64,000 bases of DNA from Pelagomonas calceolata (taxonomy: Eukaryota > Sar > Pelagophyceae > Pelagomonadales > Pelagomonadaceae): positions 62,001-126,000 of the forward strand of contig CAKKNE010000001.1 of assembly GCA_918797485.1 (NCBI GenBank). Reading direction: 5' to 3'. Shown here in pieces: positions 48,856 to 57,007 of this stretch. Made by a program: the position numbers and the translations under genes. The number at the start of each line of letters is the position of its first letter. Within the stretch, counting starts at the first letter, position 1. A model generated the notes under the pieces. It saw nothing but the letters and a program-made list of their open reading frames with translations, was not told where the DNA came from and did no database searches.

Positions 48856-50106
48856 ATGCTGGCTCCCACGACGCCGCGAACGTCGCGGGCGCGCCGGCCC
48901 TGTTCGCGCGGCCGCGCGCGGCACTACGTCGCCGCGGCGGCCCCGGCCCCGGCGCCGTCAAGAGCGGACAGCCCCTACATCGACGTAGAGCCAACGAAAA
49001 AGACTCTACTAAAGACCGGCGCCGTCGTTCGCCTCCGGGCGGGGCCCTTCGGTATTTGCGACGCTTTTGACGCGAAGTCGAACACGTGGGCCGTGCGCTT
49101 TTTCGGAGAGACCGAAGAGCGGCTCGTGGGAGAAGCTAGATTAGTAGGACCCATGGACGACGCCGAGGCCTTAGACGAGGCGACAAGAGCCCGAGACCGG
49201 GCCGCCGTGCGCGCGCTAATTCAAAGGCGGCCTCCGCCCGAGAGGCAAGAACGCGTCTCCAGGGATTTCGACCAAGAAGATTTCCATTGTCCGGTCTGCA
49301 GAGAACTACTGTACCAACCCGTCATCAAGCAGTGCGGCCACGCGGCCTGCTTTCTATGTACGCACAAGGCCATGGACCAGCTCTGCGATAGTGCGTGTCC
49401 CTTGTGTCGCGCGCCGTTCCGGCATCTCGGGGCGGTCTGTGAGCCTTTACATAACTTTATCTGCCGGACCTTTCGTAATGAAGAGACAGAGGATGAACAT
49501 TTCTGCTGTCGGACCTGCGGCGCCCCCGGTTCCGTTTATGTGGGCAACTGCGGCCATGCGTTATGTGAGGACTGTCGAGACCAGGACTGTGCTTGCGGCG
49601 CGAGGCGTGTGTTCACGCCTCGCGTGCCCTGCGCTCTCCTAGAGCTCGCGTCCCACAAAACAAGGGCGCCGGCGGGCGCACCTCGACAGTGCTTGGAGGC
49701 GCCGGCGCCGGAACGGGCACTGAGCGACGAAACCCCGTACGTGCACTTCGGCGTGGGCTGCGACGGCTGCGGCGCCTTTCCTATTAGGGGGGCGGCGTTT
49801 CGGTGTCTCGACTGCCCCGACGCCGTGGGCTTTGACCTCTGCGCGGAGTGCCGCGGCTCTTCTCTCGTCGTGAGCGGGCGCTTCGACCAGGGGCATACGT
49901 CAAATCATCGCGTAGTGGAACGCGAGCAGGTGCGGACGTGGTTGCATGAATTGCAGGCCGCGAATCCCCAGCTCGGCGTCCACGAGGTCTTAGATATCGC
50001 GCGGATGCAATTGCAGGCCGCCGCGCCGCCGCCGCCCGACGACTCGTCGTCCGACGACGAGTCCTTTTCCCGCTACGGGCCGGGCGACCCGCCGCGGACC
50101 GCCTAG
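48856..50106 (+). CDS. RING-RING-ZZ E3 ubiquitin ligase, PRT1-like
   Basis: The first in-frame ATG is at 48856 (MLAPTTPRTSRARRP), giving 416 aa. RING 1 (residues about 140-180) reads CPVCRELLYQPVIKQCGHAA then ACPLCRAPF. A second treble-clef RING-like unit reads CCRTCGAPGSVYVGNCGHAL, then CEDCRDQDCACGAR. A ZZ finger follows (VGCDGCGAFPIRGAAFRCLD, FDLCAECRG, then the terminal H-x5-H of HTSNHRV). Two RINGs followed by ZZ is the layout of plant PRT1, an N-degron ligase for aromatic N-termini, so a similar role in protein turnover is likely though not proven. The C-terminus is acidic and serine-rich. The gene is intact and intronless after 48856. Confidence 0.78.
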   Translation: MLAPTTPRTSRARRPCSRGRARHYVAAAAPAPAPSRADSPYIDVEPTKKTLLKTGAVVRLRAGPFGICDAFDAKSNTWAVRFFGETEERLVGEARLVGPMDDAEALDEATRARDRAAVRALIQRRPPPERQERVSRDFDQEDFHCPVCRELLYQPVIKQCGHAACFLCTHKAMDQLCDSACPLCRAPFRHLGAVCEPLHNFICRTFRNEETEDEHFCCRTCGAPGSVYVGNCGHALCEDCRDQDCACGARRVFTPRVPCALLELASHKTRAPAGAPRQCLEAPAPERALSDETPYVHFGVGCDGCGAFPIRGAAFRCLDCPDAVGFDLCAECRGSSLVVSGRFDQGHTSNHRVVEREQVRTWLHELQAANPQLGVHEVLDIARMQLQAAAPPPPDDSSSDDESFSRYGPGDPPRTA

Positions 50107-50201
50107 TAGTAGCCCTCTTCTTTTGTGTAATCGTCCGTTCTTTTGCGTTTTTCTTTACGTGCGGGACTAGTCTAATGTTACGTGCGGGACAAGTGATTTT
50201 T

Positions 50202-50223
50202 GCTAGTGTCTTACAACGCTAGC
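50202..50223 (-). promoter_or_regulatory. GCTAG...CTAGC upstream motif, copy 10
   Basis: GCTAGTGTCTTAC, AA, CGCTAGC, 253 bp upstream of the start at 50476. Apart from this copy, 50107-50475 holds no supported gene. Confidence 0.6.
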
Positions 50224-50475
50224 CGAGCTTTGGGATTATGTGCCCGGGGGGACGGTCTCGAGACCGACCCGAGCTCTCGCATTTGTACCCGCTGAGGTCC
50301 GCAGTGGCCTTCCTGCGCTGTCAAAAGTACCGTACTGCTGCTGCGGCCTCGAGGAGGCGCGAGTTACGTGTGGACGGGCACGCAACACAAACCAAACCAG
50401 CCTGCGGCAAAAAAAGAGAAGGCAAAGGAGGCCGCGCTGCAACAGGACGCTGCGTCGACGCCGCCGCCGCGGACC

Positions 50476-51297
50476 ATGGCCTACTGCGGCCCGACCCAGC
50501 TACGCAGCCAGGCGGCCCGGCCGAACCGGAGCAACCACCCGCCGCTCCGGGTCGTGATCCTGGTCACGTCGTTCGATCCATCCCCAACGCCAAAGAAGAA
50601 GATCCCGCGCCTCGAAATACACGGCGAGGACGGCGACGGCCGGAGCCGGTGCGTCTTCTGGCGGGGCGAGGCCGAGGCGGCTGTGAATTTGGTGGAGGTC
50701 GGCGCCGTCGTGTCGTGCGTCGTCCAGCGGAGCGACTGTGATGGTGCGGTCGTCGTGTGCGAGGGCTGCCGCGACTTGAGGGTCGAGTGGCGCGCCGGCG
50801 ACGCGCCCCATGCAAAAGCGGTCGTCCAGCGCGTCGCCGGCGCGGCGCGGCCGGCGAAGCGGCCGCGGCCGGCGCCGCCGGCCGGGAGCTACTGGTCTCC
50901 CTTGCCGCTGGGCGCGGCCGTGCAAAGTCCGAAAAGCGTCTGGACGCGGGCCGCGATCAGCGTCGCGCAGCCGCGCATCGGGCGGGGCGAGTCGGATCAA
51001 GCCGTGGGCCGGCTGCTGATGATGGTCCTGAATGGCGACGCGCCGCTGATCTTGCGCTTGCGCGGCGACGACGGCGCGTCAATTGATTGTAAGGCCACGC
51101 CGCAACTCGCGCGCGCGCTCCATTTCTGCCTCAGCGGCGACGACGTCGACACGTGTGTCGCCCACGCAATCACCGCCGGGCAGAAGCACCGGCGCCTGCA
51201 GAATGGCATCCCGTCAATTGAGTGCAAGCTTTCACCGGGGCCCGTCGTCGCCGGGATAGCGCTCCTCAAGGAGGACGCGTCCTGGACACCCCCGTGA
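50476..51297 (+). CDS. Hypothetical protein with OB-fold-like N-terminus
   Basis: The ATG at 50476 in an ACC context opens MAYCGPTQLRSQAARPNRSN. The first 120 residues alternate strands in an OB-fold-like pattern (LRVVILVTSFDPSPTPKKKI, RSRCVFWRGEAEAAVNLVEV, GAVVSCVVQRSDCDGAVVVC), suggesting nucleic-acid binding. This is inference from pattern only. The C-terminal half (RLLMMVLNGDAPLILRLRGD) is unassigned. The stop at 51295-51297 lies inside sequence that looks like an intron (GTGATCGCG at 51294 to CGCGCAG at 51366, with CGCCATCGACGCGAC), so a further short exon overlapping the convergent gene is possible. Confidence 0.5.
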   Translation: MAYCGPTQLRSQAARPNRSNHPPLRVVILVTSFDPSPTPKKKIPRLEIHGEDGDGRSRCVFWRGEAEAAVNLVEVGAVVSCVVQRSDCDGAVVVCEGCRDLRVEWRAGDAPHAKAVVQRVAGAARPAKRPRPAPPAGSYWSPLPLGAAVQSPKSVWTRAAISVAQPRIGRGESDQAVGRLLMMVLNGDAPLILRLRGDDGASIDCKATPQLARALHFCLSGDDVDTCVAHAITAGQKHRRLQNGIPSIECKLSPGPVVAGIALLKEDASWTPP

Positions 51298-51349
51298 TCG
51301 CGTCCGCTCTTCCACGCCATCGACGCGACGGCGGCCCCGGGACCGCGTC

Positions 51350-52126
51350 TCACCCCCGCCGCGCAGCGCCGTTGAGCCAAACGTCGGGTGCCGCGGACCC
51401 CGGCGCGAGCCGCGCGTCGTCCTCCGCGCTGAGCTCCGGCTTGACGCCCCGCAGGTCGATGGACACGTCGTCTCCGGTAAATTCCAAAGTGGACACGCTC
51501 GCCGTCGGCACGGAGATTTCCGCGACGGGCGTGCTCGGCTCCGCGAACGACAGCAGCGACCGCGTGATGAAGAGGTGCGACACGACGACGGCGCACTCTC
51601 CCTCGTTAATAGAAGGTAACACGTCCTCCAGCAGGCACTTCTTCGCCCGAGCTTGCACTTCATTGACGGACTCGCCGCCGCCCGCGGGGTTGAAGTCGTA
51701 ATCATCTAAAAACCGTTGCATGTCCTCGCCCGGGTACTCCTTGCTGACTTGGTCGATGCTCTTGTCGACCCAGTCGCCCCTCCTAACTTCGCGGAAGGCC
51801 TCCCTCGCTTCTACACTCATGGATTTGCCGAGGGCTTCGACGGTGCGCTCGGCGCCGTACATGGCGCGCTTCATCGGCGACGCAAAAACGGAGGTCACCT
51901 TGCTGCCGAAGGTATCGGCGACGAACTGTGCGGCCGCTCGCGCCTCGGCCTCGCCTCGTTCGCTCAGCGGTACATCCACATCACCTCCATAAAGGCCGTC
52001 TGGGGTTAATCCTGCGGCTTCGCGGTTCACTGCTCCATGTCTCACGAGGATCACGGTCTTGGGGGCCAGGGCCAACGTGGAGGCGCAGAGCACCAGCGTA
52101 TTCTGGGCCGCTCGGAAGCGCTGCAT
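51350..52126 (-). CDS. Histidine phosphatase (phosphoglycerate-mutase-like), plastid or mitochondrial leader
   Basis: The ATG at 52126 opens a leader (MQRFRAAQNTLVLCASTLAL), then TVILVRHGAV, the RHG catalytic motif that carries the phospho-histidine. Further family features are PLSERGEAEARAAAQFVADT, VFASPMKRAMYGAERTVEAL and the second catalytic histidine in CAVVVSHLFITRSLL. The length of 258 aa suits a single-domain phosphatase. Substrates of this branch range from phosphosugars to phosphoproteins and cannot be told from sequence. The gene is intact, without introns. It is in the same orientation as a second histidine-phosphatase gene 350 bp upstream, but the two are divergent in sequence. 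Confidence 0.85.
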   Translation of the reverse strand: MQRFRAAQNTLVLCASTLALAPKTVILVRHGAVNREAAGLTPDGLYGGDVDVPLSERGEAEARAAAQFVADTFGSKVTSVFASPMKRAMYGAERTVEALGKSMSVEAREAFREVRRGDWVDKSIDQVSKEYPGEDMQRFLDDYDFNPAGGGESVNEVQARAKKCLLEDVLPSINEGECAVVVSHLFITRSLLSFAEPSTPVAEISVPTASVSTLEFTGDDVSIDLRGVKPELSAEDDARLAPGSAAPDVWLNGAARRG

Positions 52127-52475
52127 GCTTGCGTTTGATGTGTGAGTTTGTGCTGTGCAATTTTAGCAGCAGTGCAATTAGCAGCAGTGTTGCACGAACC
52201 GTGCCACAAGACCCAGCAGTTGGGTCTATGGTATGCGTGTGTGCCCGCCCGCAATAATGGGCGACGAATGCCAATGCGTGGGGCGAGTGCACCCTACTTT
52301 ACTGCGCGATCGCATGCAGCCGGGCTAGAGGGGCTATGCGCTAGGGTAAGCTTAGGTTTTACTAGTCCTAGCACCGTAACATCTAACAGCGTGCGTGATA
52401 TTTTCTCGCCACCAGTACGCCATCGACGCGCGATTAGGAACTTCTTACTTAAAACATATAAACACGCGAGCGACG

Positions 52476-53216
52476 CTACCCGAGCGGACCCAGCGCCCCA
52501 CCGTCAGCGTCGAACACGACGTGCGGGAACCCGCGCTTGAGATGGGACTTGCCCGGCACGCGCGTAAAGACCTCGGCCGGCGGCCGCGATCCGTACGTCC
52601 GGAGCACCACCTCGATCGCGTTCTGCATCGTCCCGTGGCCGAACGCGACGACGACGCGGTCGGGCGCGTCGAGCCCATGGACCCAAGCGGCCGCCCTCTC
52701 GAGCACGTCGAGCTGCGACTCGCCGTCGGGAGGCTTCGCAAGCACGTCGCCAGCCCGATGCGCGGCGGCGGAGGCGCGGTCCGCGCCCGAGAGGTCGTCG
52801 ACGGTCTTGCCGTGCCAGCTCGCGTGGTCGATCTCGACGAGCGCCTCGTCGACCGCGATCTCGGGAACCTCCAGGCCGCGGTCCGCTAAGACGGCTGTGT
52901 AGGCTTCCCACGTCTGAGCGCAGCGGTGCAGCGGCGACCGCCGGAAGCTGCACCTCTCGAGGCGGTCGCCGAAGGCGTCCAGAAACACCTCGGCGCCTTT
53001 GCCGGCTTCGACGAGCGACTCCGGTAACAGCGTCGCGTCGGGCCCCTCGGAGTGGTTCTGGAAGATCAGCCGTTGGTTCGAAGGCGTCCTACCGTGCGGG
53101 ATGAGCACGAGCGCTCCGACGCGCGGCCGCGGCGGCGCGAAACTCGCGACGAGCGTCGGCGCGCCCAGGGGCCCGAGGCGGAGGCCGAGGCGCGCGAGAC
53201 GCGCTGCAGTGGTCAT
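52476..53216 (-). CDS. Histidine-phosphatase-like protein with altered RHG motif
   Basis: The ATG at 53216 opens MTTAARLARLGLRLGPLGAP and a 246-aa intact frame. The N-terminal motif reads LVLIPHGRTPSN: the His and Gly are kept but the Arg before His is Pro. Other family blocks remain: ERCSFRRSPLHRCAQTWEAY, DEALVEIDHASWHGK and the distal VVVAFGHGTMQNAI. Loss of the phosphate-contacting Arg suggests weak or altered catalysis. The start codon overlaps the stop of a 70-codon reading frame by one base (TAATG), suggesting translation from a shared mRNA. The 3' flank 52127-52475 holds an ACGCCATCGACGCGC core at about 52419 and no gene. Confidence 0.72.
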   Translation of the reverse strand: MTTAARLARLGLRLGPLGAPTLVASFAPPRPRVGALVLIPHGRTPSNQRLIFQNHSEGPDATLLPESLVEAGKGAEVFLDAFGDRLERCSFRRSPLHRCAQTWEAYTAVLADRGLEVPEIAVDEALVEIDHASWHGKTVDDLSGADRASAAAHRAGDVLAKPPDGESQLDVLERAAAWVHGLDAPDRVVVAFGHGTMQNAIEVVLRTYGSRPPAEVFTRVPGKSHLKRGFPHVVFDADGGALGPLG

Positions 53217-53428
53217 TACTTTTTCAGCGGCGGCAGCGCGTACTTCTGGGCCGAGTCTCTTGCTTCGCGCAGTTGCCGGCTCGCGTCCTCGTGCGCCTCC
53301 TGCTCGACCTTGCTGACAGCGTCGTGCGCAATGACCCAAGTATAATATTTGAAGAGGTTGCCCGCGATGAATAACCCGCCGGCGCCGAGCCAGAGTCTCT
53401 TTACGGACGGCTGGAGTTTAGACCACAT
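53216..53428 (-). CDS. Small single-pass membrane protein overlapping the next start
   Basis: The ATG at 53428 gives 70 aa: a basic start (MWSKLQPSVKRLW), one membrane segment (LGAGGLFIAGNLFKYYTWVI) and a charged C-terminal helix (SKVEQEAHEDASRQLREARD). The layout fits a small mitochondrial inner-membrane subunit, but no family is recognised. Its TAA (53218-53216) shares an A with the ATG of the downstream phosphatase-like gene. An in-frame GTG at 53470 would extend it by 14 residues. Confidence 0.5.
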   Translation of the reverse strand: MWSKLQPSVKRLWLGAGGLFIAGNLFKYYTWVIAHDAVSKVEQEAHEDASRQLREARDSAQKYALPPLKK

Positions 53429-53928
53429 CAATGCTGCCACAGCTGGCAGTAAGGTGCTAATCGAACGCACGGATGCAATAGAGCGCGAAGCCTCGTCGAG
53501 CGTTCACCAGGCTTGCTGGCCGCAGCCTGCACCCTTTGTCGTGTGACGATGCCGGCCGTGCGCGTGCGTGAGCATCAGCCAAGCCAGCCACCAAGCTGCA
53601 AGAAACAAAAAGCTGGCGCGGCAGAAAGGAAGGGTCAAGCCAGCGTCGGAGGTCTCTATTGTCTTGCTGGAGACGACTTCTATGAAGGATCGCAGATTTC
53701 GTAGCGGTATGCATACTAGCTTGTAAAGAGGACGACCGCGAGGCAGCCCGTACACGGCCGCGCTCGATTGCTAGCGCTGCCACCGAACGTTGGCAAGCCA
53801 GCAATCGAACCCTCCGGCAGCGCTGCGCGCGTCGAGAAGTCCTCGCTGCACGCCGTCGTCGCGTTTAGCCGCGCGCAAATAAAACCTTGCAAAGAGAAAG
53901 ACCGCTGCGCGGCACCTAGGCAGCCACC
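53429..53928. other. Divergent intergenic region upstream of CCT5
   Basis: About 500 bp separate the small membrane protein start from CCT5. Weak half-motifs (ATACTAGCTTGTAA near 53713 and GCTAGCGC near 53770) resemble the recurring upstream element, but no full copy is present. No gene is supported. Confidence 0.4.
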
Positions 53929-55684
53929 ATGTCCATGGTCTTCGACGAGTACGGCCGGCCCTTCATCATCCTGAAGGAGCAGCAGGCCAAGAGTCGCATC
54001 AAGGGCCTGCAGGCCCAGAAACACAACATCATGGCGCATGGCGCTCGGTCTCCGGCTTGCTGCGAACCTCATTAGGCCCAAAAGGGATGGACAAGATGAT
54101 GGTCTCGCCCGACGGCGACGTGACGATCACGAACGACGGCGCGACCATCTTAGATAAGATGGCGGTCGAGCACCAGGTCGCGAGATTACTTGTGGAGTTG
54201 TCGCAGTCCCAAGACGACGAGATCGGCGACGGGACGACGGGCGTTGTCGTGTTAGCTGGTGCTTTGCTCGAACAGGCCGAGAAGTTGCTCGATCGCGGAT
54301 TGCATCCCGTGCGAGTGGCGGAAGGCTTCGAAGCGGCCTGCCAGGTCTCGCTAGAAACCCTCGAGAAGATCGCGGACACGGTGCACTTCGAGAAGAAGGT
54401 GGATGATAAAGTACTGGTCGAGACGGCGTCGACCACGCTCTCGTCGAAGATCATCAACGTGCACAAGAGGAAGATGGCGCAGATCGCCGTACGCGTTTCC
54501 GTGTCTGACACTTCAACGTGGCGGCGACGGCGCGGCCGCGTCGCGTCGACGGCGTCGCGGGCCTCGCAGAGCGTGCTGTTCGAGTTTGGGTGGAAACGAG
54601 ACGCGTCGCTTCCACAACGCAGGTCGACGCCGTGTTAAGTGTCGCGCAGACGGTGGGCGACCACACGGACGTGAATTTCGACCTGATCAAGATGGAGGGC
54701 AAGCCCGGCGGGCGGCTGGAGGAGACGGAGCTGATCAAGGGCATCGTCATCGACAAGGACATGAGCCACCCCCAGATGCCCAAGGAAATCCGGGACGTGA
54801 AGATGTGCATCCTCACGTGTCCGTTTGAACCCCCAAAACCCAAGACGAAGCACAAGCTCGACATCAGTTCGAAGGAGGACTACGACAAGCTTTTTCAGCG
54901 GGAGCAGGCCTACTTCGGGGACATGGTCGAGCAGTGCAAGGCCTGCGGGGCGAACCTCGTGATCTGCCAGTGGGGCTTCGACGACGAGGCGAACCATTTG
55001 CTGTTGCAGGCGGAGCTGCCCGCGGTGAGATGGGTCGGCGGCGTCGAGCTCGAACTCATTGCGATCGCGACCGGTGGCCGCATCGTCCCTAGATTCTCGG
55101 AGCTCGATGCGTCCAAACTAGGCCGGGCCGGAGTCGTGAGGGAGGTGTCCTTCGGCACGACCAAAGAAAGGATGCTGGTGATCGAAGATTGCGCGTCCTC
55201 AGAAGCGGTCACAGTACTGGTGAGAGGCGGCAACAAGATGATCGTGGAGGAGGCGAAACGGTCGTTACATGACGCCATGTGCGTCGTGCGGAACTTGGTG
55301 AGAGATAATAGAATTGTGTACGGTGGAGGGGCGGCCGAGATCGCGTGTAGTGTGGCTGTCAGCAAAGCCGCCGACGCGGCGACGGGTCCCGAGCAGTACG
55401 CCATCCGGGCCTTCGCCGACGCGCTGGACGACGTGCCCATGGCCCTCGCCGAGAACAGTGGTTTGTCGCCGATCGCCGAGCTCACCGCGGTCAAAGCGGC
55501 TCAGGTGGCACAAAACTGCCCGTTCCTCGGCGTCGACTGCTTGCAACAGGGCACGAACGACATGAAGCGCCAGAAGGTCTTCGAGACGCTGATCGGGAAG
55601 CAGCAGCAGGTCCAGCTCGCGACGCAGGTCGTCAAGATGATTCTGAAGATCGACGACGTCATCATGTCCGGGGCCTACGCCTAG
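53929..55684 (+). CDS. CCT5: T-complex protein 1 subunit epsilon (CCT5)
   Basis: CCT5 is one of eight ATPase subunits of the cytosolic chaperonin that folds actin and tubulin. The ATG at 53929 lies in a CCACC context. Exon 1 (53929-54488) and exon 2 (54623-55684) flank a 134-nt intron (GTACGCGTTTCC to AACGCAG). Landmarks: [51 protein letters not shown], then [70 protein letters not shown] and [19 protein letters not shown]. One missing base near 54030 (between HNIMA and the [10 protein letters not shown] frame) would restore a 540-aa protein, so it is probably a sequence error. Confidence 0.93.
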
Positions 55685-55726
55685 GTCTCTCCCCTTCTTG
55701 ATATAAGTGGGGTTCGTTTTTACATC

Positions 55727-56539
55727 TTACCCGGTCTCCCGCCAGTAGGAGAGGATGTTCCACACAATACCATTGTCGCCCTGGCGAAGGACGAACTCGA
55801 GGGCGAGCTGCTGCCGCGCGTCGTGACCGCGCGGCCTCCGGCGCGTGCGAGGAAGCTTGGCGCGGCCGTGCGCGACGAGGGACCTGATCCGGAGGATTTG
55901 CCGATGTCCGGCGCGACAATGGGCCTTCCAGGAGCCATGCTGGCGCACACTTGCCACTAGTTCTTCGATTGCAGTGGTGTGCTCGCCATAGCGCGTAGGA
56001 TCCCGTCTTCGACAATCCCGCAAAGCGTCGTCGAAGGAATGATACGCGCCACAGGCAGAATCCAGCGTTGCGCCTGATCTGAGAAGTATCTTTACGATCT
56101 CTACATGGTGCATTTGACTAGGAACCGTGTCCGATATAATTCTACCAAGCGGTCTCACCTCATCATTATCTTCTGCATTTACCTGCGCGCCAGCGGCGAC
56201 GAGCACAGATACATACTCTGGGGAGGCACCCCGCGATGAACTAGCAAAATGCAGCGCTGTGGATCCCGAGACACGACTCGCAACGTCGAGGCGGGCTCCC
56301 CGTGAGACTAGGTAGCGGGCAATCCTGACGTGGTCTTCAGTGAGCACATCGCCGTAACCGCCCGAAGCCCACAAGAGAAGCGACCAGCCGTCCTCGTCGA
56401 GGTCGTTAACAGAACGCGGAGCCAACTCGCTACCGCCGTCTAGCCAAGCCTTGACCCGTTCGAAGTCTCCTTCGTTGGCGGCCTCTCCGATCGCCTCTGG
56501 AAGTACCCCTGCTGCTTCTTCTTCCGAGTCGCTATTCAT
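55727..56539 (-). CDS. Ankyrin-repeat protein, intact
   Basis: The ATG at 56539 opens an acidic start (MNSDSEEEAAGVLPEAIGEA). The 270-aa protein has about four ankyrin repeats (DEDGWSLLLWASGGYGDVLT, ARYLVSRGARLDVASRVSGS, TALHFASSSRGASPEYVSVL, VAAGAQVNAEDNDEVRPLGR, VEIVKILLRSGATLDSACG). A basic C-terminal tail ends in an F-box-like helix (LALEFVLRQGDNGIVWNILS). Base composition is less GC-rich than in neighbouring genes. It is a likely protein-binding adaptor with unknown partners. Confidence 0.75.
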   Translation of the reverse strand: MNSDSEEEAAGVLPEAIGEAANEGDFERVKAWLDGGSELAPRSVNDLDEDGWSLLLWASGGYGDVLTEDHVRIARYLVSRGARLDVASRVSGSTALHFASSSRGASPEYVSVLVAAGAQVNAEDNDEVRPLGRIISDTVPSQMHHVEIVKILLRSGATLDSACGAYHSFDDALRDCRRRDPTRYGEHTTAIEELVASVRQHGSWKAHCRAGHRQILRIRSLVAHGRAKLPRTRRRPRGHDARQQLALEFVLRQGDNGIVWNILSYWRETG

Positions 56540-56769
56540 TTGGTGGTTGATGCGGTGAGCTCCTACGCCTAGTTTTTGCGCCGCACGCCAGTGCTTGGCT
56601 CTGCAGCAGCGCGCCGATATGACCCACCCAAGAAGTGTGCAAGGCGCTACGCTGCACCAGGCCCTTAGGCGTCGCCGATTTCGCTCGTAGGCTGTTCAGC
56701 CGCGGTCGGAGCACTGCTGCGCCAACCGGTGTGACGCCTCGTCAACAAATGCGCGCTTTTGGCCGAGCT

Positions 56770-56795
56770 GCTAGCGGCATGTAAGACACACTAGC
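56770..56795 (+). promoter_or_regulatory. GCTAG...CTAGC upstream motif, copy 11 (bidirectional)
   Basis: GCTAGCGGCAT, GTAAGACACACTAGC lies between the divergent ankyrin (231 bp) and myotubularin (213 bp) genes. It carries an extra AC relative to the consensus. Confidence 0.65.
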
Positions 56796-57007
56796 CAGCA
56801 CTCCCTGCCGCAACAAAAAAGCCAAAAGCTGTGCCCCAGGACAGCCTTTGTATTGTAGAGGAGCTACACTTAGTGACCCAATCGCCACGCTTGCGCTGCT
56901 TCAACCGCTTCGGGCCGAGGGGCCGCAGACAACTCGCAGAGCAGCAGAGAGACCTCAAGCCCATCAGGAGGTGCAAGGCCGTGTCGGAACACGCCGCCGC
57001 GCAAAGA

